In this document: positions 49,525 to 60,000 of the stretch, one piece after another
Layout of the letters: the number at the start of each line of letters is the position of its first letter
Position numbering within the stretch: position 1 is the first letter of the stretch
Assembly: GCF_026151205.1 (NCBI RefSeq)
Contig: NC_087081.1
Coordinates: forward strand, 1,299,386 to 1,359,385
Length of the DNA: 60,000 nucleotides
Direction of reading: 5' to 3'
DNA from: Bolinopsis microptera
Taxonomy: Eukaryota > Ctenophora > Tentaculata > Lobata > Bolinopsidae
Made by a program: the position numbers and the translations under genes
The notes under the pieces: generated by a model
Database searches by the model: none
What the model was told of the DNA's origin: nothing
The model's input: the letters and a program-made list of their open reading frames with translations, nothing else

Positions 49525-51024
49525 CTGTGAAAAAAGATAATATTAAAGCCATAATATAACCGTTAAAGTCCTCTCTATGATATATATTATGTGCACTATT
49601 ACTGTAATTTCATTCCTCGAACTAAGCTGAATCTCAAACACTAACCATGCCACTTATTAACAGCGATTGTTCAATTTATACTTTTATACAACTAATTTAC
49701 ATTTAATGCAACTTTTATTTTCCACCTGAAGTTAAAAGATTATAACCAAACCTTTATTAACACGGCAAAGAAGATAATGCAATGTTAATAAACAAAAATC
49801 TGCCATCTATTCTACGGCTCAAATACTCAAAAATCGGCCAAATTTGCTGTTATTATATTGGACTGATCATATAAGCTGTGTTATTCGTTATTGTTGTGGT
49901 CGTTCATCCCACCACGTGGTATTCTTCCGGTTATAGTCATTCTCCGCTCATGCTAAGTTATAAGTAATTGGTTATCTTTTGCAACTGTTAGCAATTGTCA
50001 ATATGGTTGAATTGATTCATGGATATAGCAATATATTATATAACAATTGAATATGCCATACAATATATGTACCTCGATATACCACTTTCATGATCTCATC
50101 ATGCAGTGCAGTGTGCCGTGTTCATAGGCAAACTTAAGTAAATAGTACATTTATCGTTTCCCCTGTCAAGCACGGTATATCAAGGATTTAATGTATAGAA
50201 TATCCCAAAGAGTACCTATGTTCCATTTTCGAACACTGTAAATTCTACAACCGTGGTCTGGAATTCGGTAGCAACTTTATTCTTGCATGTATTTAAGTAA
50301 ACTATTTAATCTATGTACATACCCAATGTACAATGGAAGGAACAATATGTGTTGACACCATTTTTTGAAATTCGGTAACTTATTCCGGTTCTACAATCTA
50401 AAGAGGGTAGGAACTTACCCATAACTTATTATGGCACAGCAATTATTCGATTTTCCATTGAACATCCAAAAATCAAGTTGCTGCCTATTTCAGACCGAAG
50501 TTATAGGGTGTAAAACATACTTTTTGGGACAGCGTGTACATAATATACAATAAAGGTTGGACAGTGTATTACATTGTATATTGACAATACATTATTTTTG
50601 TCGCCAAACTTAGGCTTACTTTAAACATAAAAAAATAAGTCAGATCAATAAAACACAGAAAAAAATTATATGTCAAATTGATATGTATCAGTCGACTTTC
50701 ATCAACTACACAATATTGAATCAAGCGAAGTGGCAAAGCCAAGGTTGTAACTAAATTTTGCTAAATAAAATAGCAAATATCACATTTGCAAATACCCTGT
50801 ATTACGAAAATACGATTAACTTATAATAAATAGTCTTGTCATGGTAAAATAAGGTTATACTAGGTACCCTAGGTAGCGTGTGATTTCTTTACTTTACAGT
50901 TTACATAAATAACTCAGCTTCGCTTCGCGGCTCATAGAACCATATCGGCTTGGCATCTAGGAACATATATAAGCTTCGATATTACACGCTATCTTGTTGT
51001 CCAACATTGTATCACACAACACTT
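49525..51024. other. Non-coding, no feature firmly recognised
   Basis: It may include large introns of the gene ending at 49163. Near 50490-50530 a possible MITE end (TTTTTGGGACAGCGTGT) resembles the element at 51425. No exon is identified. Confidence 0.35.
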
Positions 51025-51196
51025 CACTACACTACACTACACTACACTACACTACACTACACTACACTACACTACAATACAATACACTACACTACACTAC
51101 ACTACACTACACTACACTACACTACACTACACTACACTACACTACACTACACTACACTACACTACACTACACTACACTACACTACACTACACTACA
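51025..51196. repeat. (ACTAC)n microsatellite, about 34 copies
   Basis: A pentanucleotide array with two ACAAT interruptions near 51076. It has no stop in some frames, which explains the long HYTTL-type open frames. Confidence 0.97.
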
Positions 51197-51285
51197 CCAT
51201 TTGAGAAATTGTAAAATAATTAATAAGGTCATAAACCGATTCGGTTCAGTACAGTTCTATAACGTTGGTATTATAGTATAATATA

Positions 51286-51383
51286 CAATCAAACCTCCAT
51301 TAACCAGGCCCCAATTTAACAGAATCCCCAATTTGGCACTTTTATTCATTTACTCAAAACCACGGTGAATTGAGGTTTGACTG
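51286..51383. mobile_element. 98-bp pogo/Tigger-like MITE
   Basis: The ends CAATCAAACCTCCATTAACC and, inverted, CAGTCAAACCTCAATTCACC are flanked by TA on both sides. The CAGTCAAACCTC terminus is characteristic of pogo-group elements. Confidence 0.75.
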
Positions 51384-51424
51384 TATTATATGGCATCGTT
51401 CGCTAGTATTTAAATATAGAAATA

Positions 51425-51560
51425 TAGCGTCCCAAAAAATTGATAGATTCAGCTAACACTGGATTTATAGATTCAGCTAACACTGGATCTAATTTAGGAG
51501 TTCATTAGATAAACCATATCACGATATCACGATTAGGTTAGACTGCTTTTTGGGACCCTA
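51425..51560. mobile_element. 136-bp mariner-like MITE
   Basis: The ends TAGCGTCCCAAAAA and, inverted, TAGGGTCCCAAAAA are flanked by TA. A 22-bp tandem duplication (GATAGATTCAGCTAACACTG unit) lies inside. Confidence 0.7.
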
Positions 51561-52108
51561 TAGTTCATTCATTAAAAAACCACCCACCCCAAGCCACGTG
51601 GAGGCCGATATACCGTTTGGGGCTTAAAGTTAAACAGATAAATACATAGTTGAGTAGGTAGTTGATAAACTTGATTTTGCAAAATTGTCACTTCAACTAG
51701 ATGAATGTTTGCACACTGCGCAGTTTCTTGAAAACTACGTAGTTATCTGTTCAGTTTACAGTTTACATATTGATTACAATTCAATTGAAATTAAAAACGT
51801 GCGAGAATAGGAGATAATCATCTCAGCTGTGATCCACAAAACAGTCCATGTCGAGTCAACCGCTATTTCCTCGGCAGAACCACAGCTATAGACGAGGATA
51901 AAATAGATTTATGCAAGAAATTTATACTTATAAGTTAAGAAATATTGTTTTCAGTAGGTGTAAATCAATAATTCAATATTTTAAGGCTCCATCTCCTGTT
52001 CTCTCACATGGTTATAATTACATTACATAATGCAATATAGTAGTTACGTTTTATATACTGCAATTGCGTTCAGTTTACAAATGCTATCACATCAAGAATT
52101 TAATAATA
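51561..52108. other. Non-coding DNA between MITEs
   Basis: AT-rich. No exon or RNA gene is recognised. Confidence 0.4.
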
Positions 52109-52255
52109 CAAGGTGTCCTGAAAAGAATGGTACATTTGAAAATTTGAGAGACGTTTTTGTTACTGTATTTGACGTAGGAACTTGAAATTATTATTGTAGC
52201 TAGATCAAAACTTTTTTAGTATCGCGTGAAATACTATTCTTTACCGGACACCTTG
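52109..52255. mobile_element. 147-bp mariner-like MITE
   Basis: The ends CAAGGTGTCCTGAAAAGAAT and, inverted, CAAGGTGTCCGGTAAAGAAT are flanked by TA on both sides. There is no ORF. Confidence 0.75.
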
Positions 52256-52917
52256 TAAAATAGTATTAAAAAGAAAACAAAACAACAATAAAATCAGTAG
52301 TCATACAAATTGTAACGTTTTGATTTACATATTATTAGGAGGTGCACGATAAAAATAAAGTTGCTCGGATTTTCAAGATTTTTGTACTATTGTTTTCTAG
52401 AGAGTGTGAGCATTTTCACAATATCAAATTTGTCATATCTTTTTAGAATTATCAGTAAGTTTCGTCAAGGTGCCAAAATTGGTGATTCACGGCTATGGGA
52501 ATAAAATAAGTCTAAAACTCGCGTAATTTGACAAAATTCGATGATTTTTGAAGTGTTATTTGGAGATATCTTCGGTTCCTTAAATAGTATCATTCTGAAA
52601 ATTTCCAATAGGGCTTTCACAACTGTCCGAAAAACTTGGTGGATATTGGAGTTGATATGGTGATAAAAATGAGGCAAAAAACGTTGCTTTGAGCTGTAAC
52701 ATAATGTCTGATAACTGGATATGCTTCACTTTTTTAGGATAGATTCCTTCTAAGCCTATCAATAATGTCACCAAGTTTTGTTAAATTAAATAAAGGGAAG
52801 GTACCTGAAAATTCATTTGTGTCACGAATTTGAAGCTGGCCGAAATAAGTGCTAAAAACATCCTACAGTCGGCACACGCGGCTCACTGTCGATGGCGCAC
52901 TACCTAATAATATGTAT
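52256..52917. other. 3' flank of the alpha-kinase gene
   Basis: No clear polyadenylation signal on the minus strand. The minus-strand open frames here lack recognisable content. Confidence 0.4.
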
Positions 52918-54618
52918 TTAACTTGGAAAACTTGACAGTCCAAGACCCCTGCACCGGTCGTTACAGAGGTGCCAAGATTTAAAGTTCATGATTGCTTGCT
53001 CAAACATGTTTCCGGCGTCAAAAAGGGCAAAGTCTGGGTCTGCAACAGCACCGGTGCAGACAACCGGATCAATAAAGGTGTTTTTGACACCTTGAACATC
53101 CAAAACTATCATTTGCCCATCACTCTGTTCGAGTGTAAAATGACAGAAGGACAGGCAGAGATCCAAGAGGTCCTGCTCTGGAAGTCCTGTCCCGGTTTCT
53201 AACATCCCCGTGTTGAGCACAGCCTTCCAGGTCTCTCCTTCAATGAAGGGTTCAACAAAGACTGTCACCCCGCTCTCGAATGTACCGAGATGCACTTTGT
53301 TGTACTTGATAAGTTGTTTTCCAACCCTATCATTGTACATCTCGGCATATTCCAGAGCGGTTTCGTTGGTCTGGATAACGATTTTCATTTCCGCCCCGAT
53401 ATCTAGTTGTTCACCATCGAGATTTTGTTGCAGATTCTCGATGCCTGTCTGCGAGAACTCTTTAACCACAACACTCTGAGGCTGCTGGTTCTGCAGGTAC
53501 AGGACTCCTTTGTAGGCATTCCTGCAGCCTCCAGCACCCAACAGCACCTCTTCTCGCACAATCCTTCCCGTCTGAGGCGGGAAGGACTCCCAGGAACAGT
53601 CCACCACAGAGTACTCACTGAGAGTTACCTGCATGGTCGGTAGGGTTCTAGGCACTGGCCTCCTTTTTCCGGACTCTAACAACTGGTTAATCTCTGGCCG
53701 CTTTCGCTTCGGCCTCGGCACGAAAACTGTTCGAGTAACACCTGATGATACACCAACTGGTGTCACTTCTGAAGTCGAATGACCGGGATCCCAGGCACCA
53801 GAGCCGGATCCTGATGGCTCCTCTGAGTCGATTGTGATTACCACCTGAGGTACAGAGGCGGGGCCTTCTTCGAAATGAACCAAGAGGTTCATCTTCCCCG
53901 CCCCTGTTACTGTTGGCAGATGCCGGTAATTTTCGATAATGGGCCCATTAATAGAACGCAGCAGCGTACATTTAAAGTCCGTGTTAGATTTTCCATACAC
54001 TTTGTAAGCACATTCTCTCAGCCGCTCCACCTCTATTGCGATACTGTCGTACTCAACCTCCTTGATGAGTCCAATCTTCTCATATTTTGCTGCCGTCTTG
54101 GGCCTCGCCTGAAGTTTTATTTGTAGTCAACTAGGAGTTATTATGGCCCTTCAGTAACAGTTTTTAATATATATAATATAATTATGAAATACTATTCAAC
54201 ATCATCGGTGATTCCTCTACATTGGATACGGATTACAGACTCGGTTAGAGCGTCAATCTTCTATTACAACTTTGGCCTACTATACAGCCTCAGTCATAAT
54301 AAAAATTAACAACTTGGCCTTCGGCCTCGGCATTATAAGAATGATAAAATCCTCGTCATTAATTCCTTTATTCATTCATATTATTATATGCCTTAGTAGG
54401 GTGTGCTATTAACAGTACCCACTACCCATCTGACTTGTGTCATTCTTTGCAGCACGTCAGAAGCACCTTAAATTATTTTTATTTATGATATAATGTGCTG
54501 TATAAAACTTGAATTTTATACATTTATTTACCTCCTGGAAGCTTATCAGTTTCAAGGAAGATTTCTTGGACCGTTTGGAGGAGAACCGTTTCATGTGGTC
54601 TGAAAATTTGTTTGACAT
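52918..54618 (-). CDS. Alpha-type protein kinase, two exons
   Basis: Exon 54618-54532 (ATG directly after acceptor CTTCCAG; donor GTAAAT) joins exon 54108-52918 (acceptor ACTTCAG) in phase 0, giving 425 residues. The N-terminus is basic and Ser/Lys-rich, the middle (about 110-175) is low-complexity with a KRKRPE patch, and the alpha-kinase domain fills about 190-420. Visible signatures: glycine loop GAGGCRNAYKG (near 221-230), ATP-binding Lys in VVVKEF (245), hinge FVEPFIEG (about 313), catalytic DVQGV (366-370), FIDP (373-377), DAGN (393-396), and the zinc-site residues H409, C411 and C415 in HLCNDRC. All key residues are present, so an active Ser/Thr kinase of the eEF2K/MHCK class is likely. 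There is no channel, WD40 or VWA partner domain. A 5' non-coding exon may exist above 54618. Substrate unknown. Confidence 0.85.
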
Positions 54619-54971
54619 CTGGAAGGAATATGTATTGTTAAAATAGTGCTCACGGCTAATCTTGGTGGTGGTGGTGGTGGTTGTGGTGGTAAAAGAGCAT
54701 ACAAAGCCCATTTTTAACAACTTGAAGATTCTTGACTCGGTTAGTAAAGCGAAGTTCTAAGTTTAAGAAAAAAACTGTACATTTATATTAATATATTTTC
54801 TGGCTCTGCCACATCGTCAAAACTTGATACATCTGATATTGCAATTTCAATTTCAAATGGTTTACAGCTTCACTTATATCATAAATAAATAAATATAAAG
54901 TTTACATGAACTTGAAGTGACCTGAAGAGTGAAGGAGCCTCTACAAGATTCATGATCTCTTAACGGGTGCC
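54619..54971. other. Upstream of the alpha-kinase gene
   Basis: It contains a short (GGT)n run near 54663-54690. No TATA box is assigned. Confidence 0.4.
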
Positions 54972-56110
54972 CTTCATAATATTCAGTACACCTGCCCTGA
55001 GCTAGCTTCATACATCATAAACATATATCGAGAACCTGCAAGACTGGTAATAGCAAGGACAGATGAGGAGATCTTAAGTGAAGAGGGTGTTACACAAGGG
55101 GACCCTGCAGAGATGTGGGCCTGAGTATATACGATCTGAGCCAGACAGCTGATCTTAAGTATGAATACTCACTCTTTGCCACAGAGAATCTTACTGATGC
55201 AATCTTAAATCAAGTATCAGAACATACAGAGAATCATCAGAAGGCTGTTGAAGTAAAAGCTGAAATTTCGAGAAGAAGACAGCAGTTCTACAAGCAGAAA
55301 CGTGAGGAAGTTCTACCAGAGCTTAACCAGATACAGAAGCTTCAGCTTGATCTTGCAACAGAAAAGGGGGCAAGTTGCTGATTAACATCACTCCCACTGC
55401 AGTCTTATGGATACTCATTCAACAAAAAGGAATTTAATGATGCTTTGGCCTAAGATATAATCTAAAAATCAAGGATACTTCAAGAAAGTGTGTCTGTGGA
55501 GAAACTAATACTATCAATCATCTCATCTGCTAGTATGCAAGAAAGGTGGTTATGTAAACCTGAGACACAATCCCCTCAGAGATGTCATAGCTGAACTGAT
55601 GCAGAATGCGGGATGCAGAGATGTATGTGTGGAACCACCGTTGTTGCCAGTCAAGTTACCACCAGGTGCAAACACAGCAGAAGAAGCACGCTTAGATGTT
55701 AGTGCTAGAAGTGTTTTGAGCCCGTAAGAGAGCATTTTTTGATATTAGGGTCTTCCATGCCCCTACACCCTCTAATCAAGCTTTGAACACTATAGCCAAC
55801 ATGTACAAGAGCCATGAGAAACGAAAGAAGACTGCGTTTAACGCCCGAGTGTTGGAGATCAAGAGAGGTACGTTTGCACCAGTGGTTTTATCTACAACTG
55901 GTGGTATGGGGACGGAAGCCCAAGTTCTTACAAAAAGACTTGCAGAAAAAATGTCTACAAAATCTGGAATGAGATATTCAGATACCATCACTTTCTAAGG
56001 AAGAGGATCTGCTTTGATCTCTTATGAACCACAATCATTGCTCTACGTGGACATCATGGAAAACGAAGAAGTGCTCCAGATGAAATAGAAGCACTGGATA
56101 TCGATTGATT
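54972..56110 (+). pseudogene. Decayed non-LTR retroelement ORF: RT end plus PD-(D/E)xK-like tail
   Basis: It reads in mostly one frame with several stops. It opens with an RT stretch (YIINIYREPARLVIARTDEE, then SEEGVTQGDP, RT motif B). A helical linker with TSLPLQSYGYSFNKKEFNDA follows, then a Cys-rich finger (CVCGETNTINHLIC), RHNPLRD, an endonuclease-like core (EARLDVSARS, AFFDIRVFHA), and finally STTGGMGTEA and IALRGH. The premature stops (for example after FNDALA, NHLIC and VLSP) show that it is dead. The 5' part of the RT is missing. Confidence 0.7.
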
Positions 56111-56459
56111 AGTAACTCTTTACCAAAATTATGAGTGAATATTCCCTCAAAAAGGAGCCAATCACTTGAATGGTGTATTCAAATCAAGAGTAAAAAAAGT
56201 TATTCTCTCATCCCAGGGTAAAGGTGACAAGAATATCTGGGCCCCTTTGGCAAACTTCCTGAACTCAGGCAGCTTGAACGACTAAATTTGAAAAGCAAAA
56301 CTTCATGTCTGAATGAATTATTAGAACCATATAAAAGTAAAGTGAAGTAAAGTAAAAATTATGACATAACATCATCACACATGTCTACAAAGTATCAAAT
56401 CACTATATGGAAAAATATAAATATCTTACCACCAAAATTAATAAATTATTAACTACAAC
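56111..56459. other. 3' tail of the decayed retroelement and spacer
   Basis: Continuation of retroelement-derived DNA with short SRVKKVILSS-like coding traces. Nothing intact. Confidence 0.35.
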
Positions 56460-57280
56460 TTTATTAAAAAATTTCAAATAAGTTCAAAAAGGATCCCCAA
56501 AAGATAACCCTATTCATACTTCCCAGTGGAATAAAGATTTATAAATCGCTTTTTTGCCACAAAAGGTTGGAAATAAAGATAATCGTTATGCTTCTCTTTA
56601 TTACTAACATAGCTAGGTCCTTCAATTCTCCCTAATACTTCATTTGAAACATTCCAAAAATGTGAATCATTAGAAATATCCTTAGCAATCATATCTTTTT
56701 AAACCCTTCTAATTTAATCTTAAAACTTAAAACAGTCACCGAGTTCTTAACATCTGGAGGAAGTTTGTTCCAGTAAGGAATAACTCGCTCTGGAAGAAAT
56801 GAACTTTGGAGATTCCTAATCTTTGCCATACTCTTACAACATCTGTTGGATGATACAAGATTAAGACCAGATCTGCTCACTTTGAACAAATCTGAGCCGT
56901 ACTCGGTTAAACCATTAATAACCTTAAAAGCTTCAATAAGGTCCCCACGTATTCACCGCTCTGCCAGGGTTGTCAAATTGAGAATTTCCAGTATACGGTT
57001 GTAAGGAAGAGTACCCACCTCATTAATAAGACGGGTAAACCGCCTCTGGACGCTCTCCAGCTCCAAAACAATCCCCAAACTTCCATGAGCCGCAACTGGA
57101 TTCCACAATTGGTCACAATACTCTAAATGAGGTCTTATTAAAGCTTTATAGATGGTTATCATAACTCCTTTTTCCCTTATTACTAAATTTCTTATAATCC
57201 AACATATCATACGATTTGCTTTAGAAATGCATGCTTTTATCTGCTCATTCCAAAGCAAGGAGTTATGGGTAATAACCCCC
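56460..57280 (-). pseudogene. CR1-like LINE, 3' part (RT C-terminus)
   Basis: The minus strand encodes GVITHNSLLWNEQIKACISK, then YKALIRPHLEYCDQLWNPV, LESVQRRFTRLI, a DLFKVSR...GLNL segment and PYWNKLPPDV, the conserved C-terminal region of CR1/Jockey RT proteins. After a frame break comes the tail FWNVSNEVLGRIEGPSYVSN. It is continuous with 59110-59490 once the intervening retroelement is removed. Confidence 0.75.
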
Positions 57281-57745
57281 AAGGGTTTTACACCCTGGAG
57301 CCAAATCCAACGCTAATCACAACACCCCAGCAAAGATGTACAGCAAGCATGAGAGAGAGAAAGAAAGGAAATATTGAGACCGCTGTGTACAGATTGAAAA
57401 AGGAACCTGCAATGGCCTTGTATTCTCGACCACCGGAGGTATGGGCCCACAGGCTACCATGTTCCTTAGACGAGTAGCAACACTTCTGGCAGCCAAGACC
57501 AGCCAGGACAAAAGCCTCATTATGGCAAATCTCAGACGTCGTTTGCGGTTTGAGCTACTTAAGACAGTATTGATTGCAGTGAGAGGACACAGAGGACGGT
57601 ATTATGAGAAAGCAATACCTGTTGACGAACTGGACCTAAATCTTGCACACACCACCAACGATGAAGACAGGGGTGATGATGTTGATGATGAAGATGATGA
57701 AGTTGATGATGAGGCTGAGAATGTAGAGGAAGAGGTTTCAGAGTG
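57281..57745 (+). pseudogene. C-terminal remnant of the same retroelement family as 55 kb
   Basis: It opens in VLHPGAKSNANHNTPAKMYS, then KHEREKERKY with a stop and a frame change, then VFSTTGGMGPQATMFLRRVA, RRRLRFELLK and AVRGHRGRYY, ending in an acidic DDEDDEVDDEAE tail. The order matches the pseudogene at 54972-56110 from its endonuclease-like core onward, so this copy is 5'-truncated inside that core. Confidence 0.65.
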
Positions 57746-57794
57746 AGCTGAAAAGAAGACAAGTTTCTATTCTAATTTATTGATTATTATATTT

Positions 57795-58511
57795 ATGAAG
57801 TGGAGCGAGGATGAGGATGGGATGTGCAAGCTGTGTGGTGACAAGTTGGGAACTGTGCCGCATATTCTGGCTGGTTGTCCTGTATCACTAAGTCAAGGGA
57901 GATACCGATGGCGCCACGATAAGGTGCTTAAACAAATAGCAGACCAAGTGAAATTCCATTGTGAGCGGAGAGTCAACAAGAGGAAGAGCTCTTGTGTCAC
58001 TCGGAAAGCCATTGAGTTTGTTCCAGCAGGAGGGAGGTTTAAGGAGGTGAAGAGGTCGAAAGTCAGTGAGTTTGGGATTCTGAGTGGGGCCACTGATTGG
58101 ATAGTATTAGCAGACCTGGATAAGCAGCTGAAATTCCCGTCGGATATAGCAACGACCAGATTAAGACCAGATTTGGTTCTTTTCTCGAAAGCTTCCAAGA
58201 GAGTAATCTGGTGGGAGCTTACAGTACCGTCGGAAGAGAGAATAGCTGCATCCCATGAGCTGAAGCTTGATCGGTATAACAGTCTACAAGCGGAAATACA
58301 AGCTAATGGGTGGTCATGTTTCAGCTTTGCTGTTGAGGTTGGTGCTAGAGGTGTGGTCGCAGCAAGTTTGGAGTGTGCATCAAGGAAGATTGGTCTGACT
58401 GGGAGAGCCCTCAAGAAGTTGGTCAGAGATTGTGGGAAGGATGCAGCCCATTGTTCAAGATGGATTTATCTGCTATCTAGGAAAAGAGAGTGGGAGATGA
58501 GAGCTGTTTGA
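57795..58511 (+). CDS. CCHC finger and restriction-like endonuclease domain, 5'-truncated non-LTR element
   Basis: A 238-residue open frame from ATG 57795; the true protein would have begun far upstream. Near the start a zinc-binding CKLCGDKLGTVPHILAGCPV is followed by GRYRWRHDKVL, the arrangement seen before the endonuclease of R2/NeSL-like non-LTR elements. Then come LRPDLVL and, after a strand, WWELTVPSEE, matching the PD...(D/E)xT core of restriction-like endonucleases. LDRYNSLQAEIQANGWSCFS and FAVEVGARG complete the fold, with a helical C-terminus. The RT part is absent. The frame is intact, so the insertion may be recent. Non-functional without RT. Confidence 0.65.
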   Translation: MKWSEDEDGMCKLCGDKLGTVPHILAGCPVSLSQGRYRWRHDKVLKQIADQVKFHCERRVNKRKSSCVTRKAIEFVPAGGRFKEVKRSKVSEFGILSGATDWIVLADLDKQLKFPSDIATTRLRPDLVLFSKASKRVIWWELTVPSEERIAASHELKLDRYNSLQAEIQANGWSCFSFAVEVGARGVVAASLECASRKIGLTGRALKKLVRDCGKDAAHCSRWIYLLSRKREWEMRAV

Positions 58512-59109
58512 GCTTTATGACTTCACCTAACAGCCAGAGGTGCCATAAGCTAACTCGTCGCAAATCGCGAGCTCTAGCAGGTATCCTCGGGTGATTGTCA
58601 GATCAGATGGTGGTCCAAGAGAGACTGCTGGGGCACCTGACAGAAAACCGTATCGCAATGAAAGCCCCGAAACGGTGTCAGGTTTGTGACTGAAGATTCT
58701 GATCAAGCTCAGGGTTGAGTCTACACAGTGTCGCCACTTGCCGATGCCAGTTGATGCGAGAAGACACTGATGTAAGTGGGAAGTTATGTCTAAGAAACAG
58801 CGTGTGGTTCGGGTGCCGGTTGAACGCATGTAAAAGGGAGGGTATATCCGTATTTCGCTGCTAGTGATGCAGTCCTTGGCCCGGTAGCTAAGGCTTCCCC
58901 GTTTCTCGCTCATTTGTGCTCCGATGGGCTTGTGACCTCTGCGGGGGTCAAGTGCAGGATGAGGGACATGGCTGACCAGGAGAAGGTTGTTTTTGGGAGA
59001 TAGAGTAGGGTTGGTTTGGTGTTGTGCCTTCGCAGTTTAACTGTATCTTTACATTGCAATAAACATATAATATTCATTACTCCAGGAGTGATGACAGGAT
59101 ATAGAAAAA
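58512..59109 (+). other. 3' UTR of the inserted non-LTR element
   Basis: GC-richer than its surroundings. It contains several short inverted motifs (for example GACCTCTGCGGGGGTC at 58936-58951) and ends with AATAAA near 59058 and a short A run at the target duplication. In this class the 3' UTR is where the RT binds its RNA. Confidence 0.45.
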
Positions 59110-59490
59110 AATAACCCCCCAGTCTTTTTCCTGAGCAGATGCTTCAAGTTTTACACCATTAACAAAATTTAATTTAGGATTATTATTAAGACTAACATGA
59201 ACTACTTTACATTTGGCAGGATTGAACTTTAAAAGCCAAATACTCTCCCAAACTTCCAATTCTGCAATATCATCAGCAACACTTTTATGTTTAGCCGCAT
59301 TACCAATCAGCTTAAGATCATCAGCAAATAATTTTATTTTATTCTTAACTATATCAGGTAAATCATTTATATACAGCAAAAATAAGAGAGAGCCTAAAAC
59401 AGAATCCTGAGGGACACCAGATAGCACGTGTTTCACCTCAGACCATTGTTCTTCTACAAAAACTTTCATAGTCCTATCTAATCTATTCTA
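59110..59490 (-). pseudogene. CR1-like LINE, upstream part (RT motifs B-D)
   Basis: The minus strand carries VLSGVPQDSVLGSLLFLLYI with Asp instead of Gly in the PQG motif, LPDIVKNKIKLFADDLKLIG (FADD catalytic pair), WLLKFNPAKCKV and EKDWGVI, where the insertion begins. Continues at 57280. Confidence 0.8.
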
Positions 59491-60000
59491 TATAGTAGAA
59501 GGCCTTACGGGCATTTTCTGATCTGTACGCTAGGGACCCCAGATACACCTCACTAGACGTATTTTTGACCGTAGAATCGATTAAAAGTTGTTTTGGGATG
59601 ATTGGACTGAGTTTCCCCGGGTAAAATCGCAAAAAACTGATTTTTGGGCCAAAAAAGGCCAAAAAACCATATTTTTTGAACTTTTGAGCAAGTTAATTTC
59701 GTTGAAATATCACCAAAATTTGCATAACGATAGCTCGAACATAACCGCACAAAATGATACTAAAATAAAAGAAATCGTTTCATTTTTCCTTGGGTAAAAA
59801 TCAAAAAAAGTGGTCAAATTTTAGGCTTTTTGCGCGCATTTTATTTTTCGTACTTAGCTGCTGTATTTTGAAATTTTTAAACCATGTATCTTGTAATTAC
59901 ATTTAGTTTAAATATATTAAATACAATTATGAGCAAAAAATTAATTTTAAGTGGAACCAAAATTTTAGGTGCGCCGCGCAAAGTTTAGAAAATTCACATT
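59491..60000. other. Repeat-like DNA, no gene
   Basis: A-rich stretches (GGGCCAAAAAAGGCCAAAAA) and GC-rich islands (TTTTTGCGCGCA, GGTGCGCCGCGCAAAG). Probably dispersed repeat. The minus-strand open frames have no recognisable content. Confidence 0.4.

Larger units (their letters stand above)
57281..59109 (+). mobile_element. Retroelement insertion with 10-bp target duplication
   Basis: AATAACCCCC stands at 57271-57280 and again at 59110-59119. The host LINE's conserved GVI motif is split exactly there. The insert is in plus orientation and ends in a short A run (ATATAGAAAAA). It contains two 5'-truncated retroelement pieces head to tail: the tail of the EGVTQGDP family (57281-57778) and a CCHC plus endonuclease-like ORF (57795-58511) with a GC-rich 3' UTR and AATAAA near 59058. 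Confidence 0.7.

Noticed and set aside
50950-51281. HYTTL-repeat ORFs
   Set aside because: Translation of an (ACTAC)n microsatellite.
52806-52850. Tiny exon between TTTTTAG and CAG|GTACCT on the minus strand
   Set aside because: Only about 45 bases, after the kinase stop, with no linked exon.

Overview
The window is nuclear DNA of an animal. It has spliced genes with GT-AG introns, TATA promoters, AATAAA polyadenylation signals, many LINE, LTR and TIR elements, and satellites. No bacterial-style operon is present. The LINE families, the intronless class A receptor without DRY, the tectonin and F-type lectin-like domains and the AT-rich intergenic DNA suggest a marine invertebrate. A cnidarian is my best guess, but nothing here proves it.

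0-14.5 kb is the most gene-like part. A promoter at 1.09 kb precedes an intronless secreted protein of seven almost identical six-bladed tectonin propellers (plus strand). Facing it on the minus strand are exons for a C-terminal F-type lectin half-domain and, separated from them by a TA-flanked TIR element, four exons for two Ig-like domains. At 13.3-14.5 kb lies a two-exon gene for a small secreted acidic protein (EDAGG and HDDDS repeats) with a GPI-type tail.

14.5-27 kb is duplicated and transposon-rich. Two copies of an intronless GPCR gene, each with the same downstream minisatellite and upstream reverse-transcriptase relic, lie 4.8 kb apart. Between 16.96 and 18.58 kb a perfect inverted repeat encloses one ORF with a zinc knuckle, a Pro/Ala linker and a helix-turn-helix-like C-terminus. 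I could not match it to a known transposase.

27-43 kb is almost all repeats: a 3 kb TIR-bounded block with about 770 bp of perfect GGAGAA hexamers that flips to polypyrimidine, a second copy of the 13 kb promoter region, a 366-bp satellite carrying a young non-autonomous LTR retrotransposon (543-bp LTRs, 4-bp target duplication), a possible long LTR, and a 3.4 kb array of 56-bp units.

43-60 kb holds a two-exon mucin-like secreted protein, foldback elements, a 5'-truncated CR1-like LINE, two terminal exons of an unknown gene, small TA-flanked MITEs, a two-exon alpha-kinase, and nested LINE remains, including a retroelement insertion with a 10-bp target duplication.

Three of the host genes predicted here (tectonin array, acidic GPI-type protein, mucin-like protein) encode signal peptides and internally repeated secreted proteins. 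With the Ig and lectin exons this gives the locus an extracellular or recognition flavour, which is inference. Exon joins come from phase and splice-site agreement only; no transcript evidence was available.
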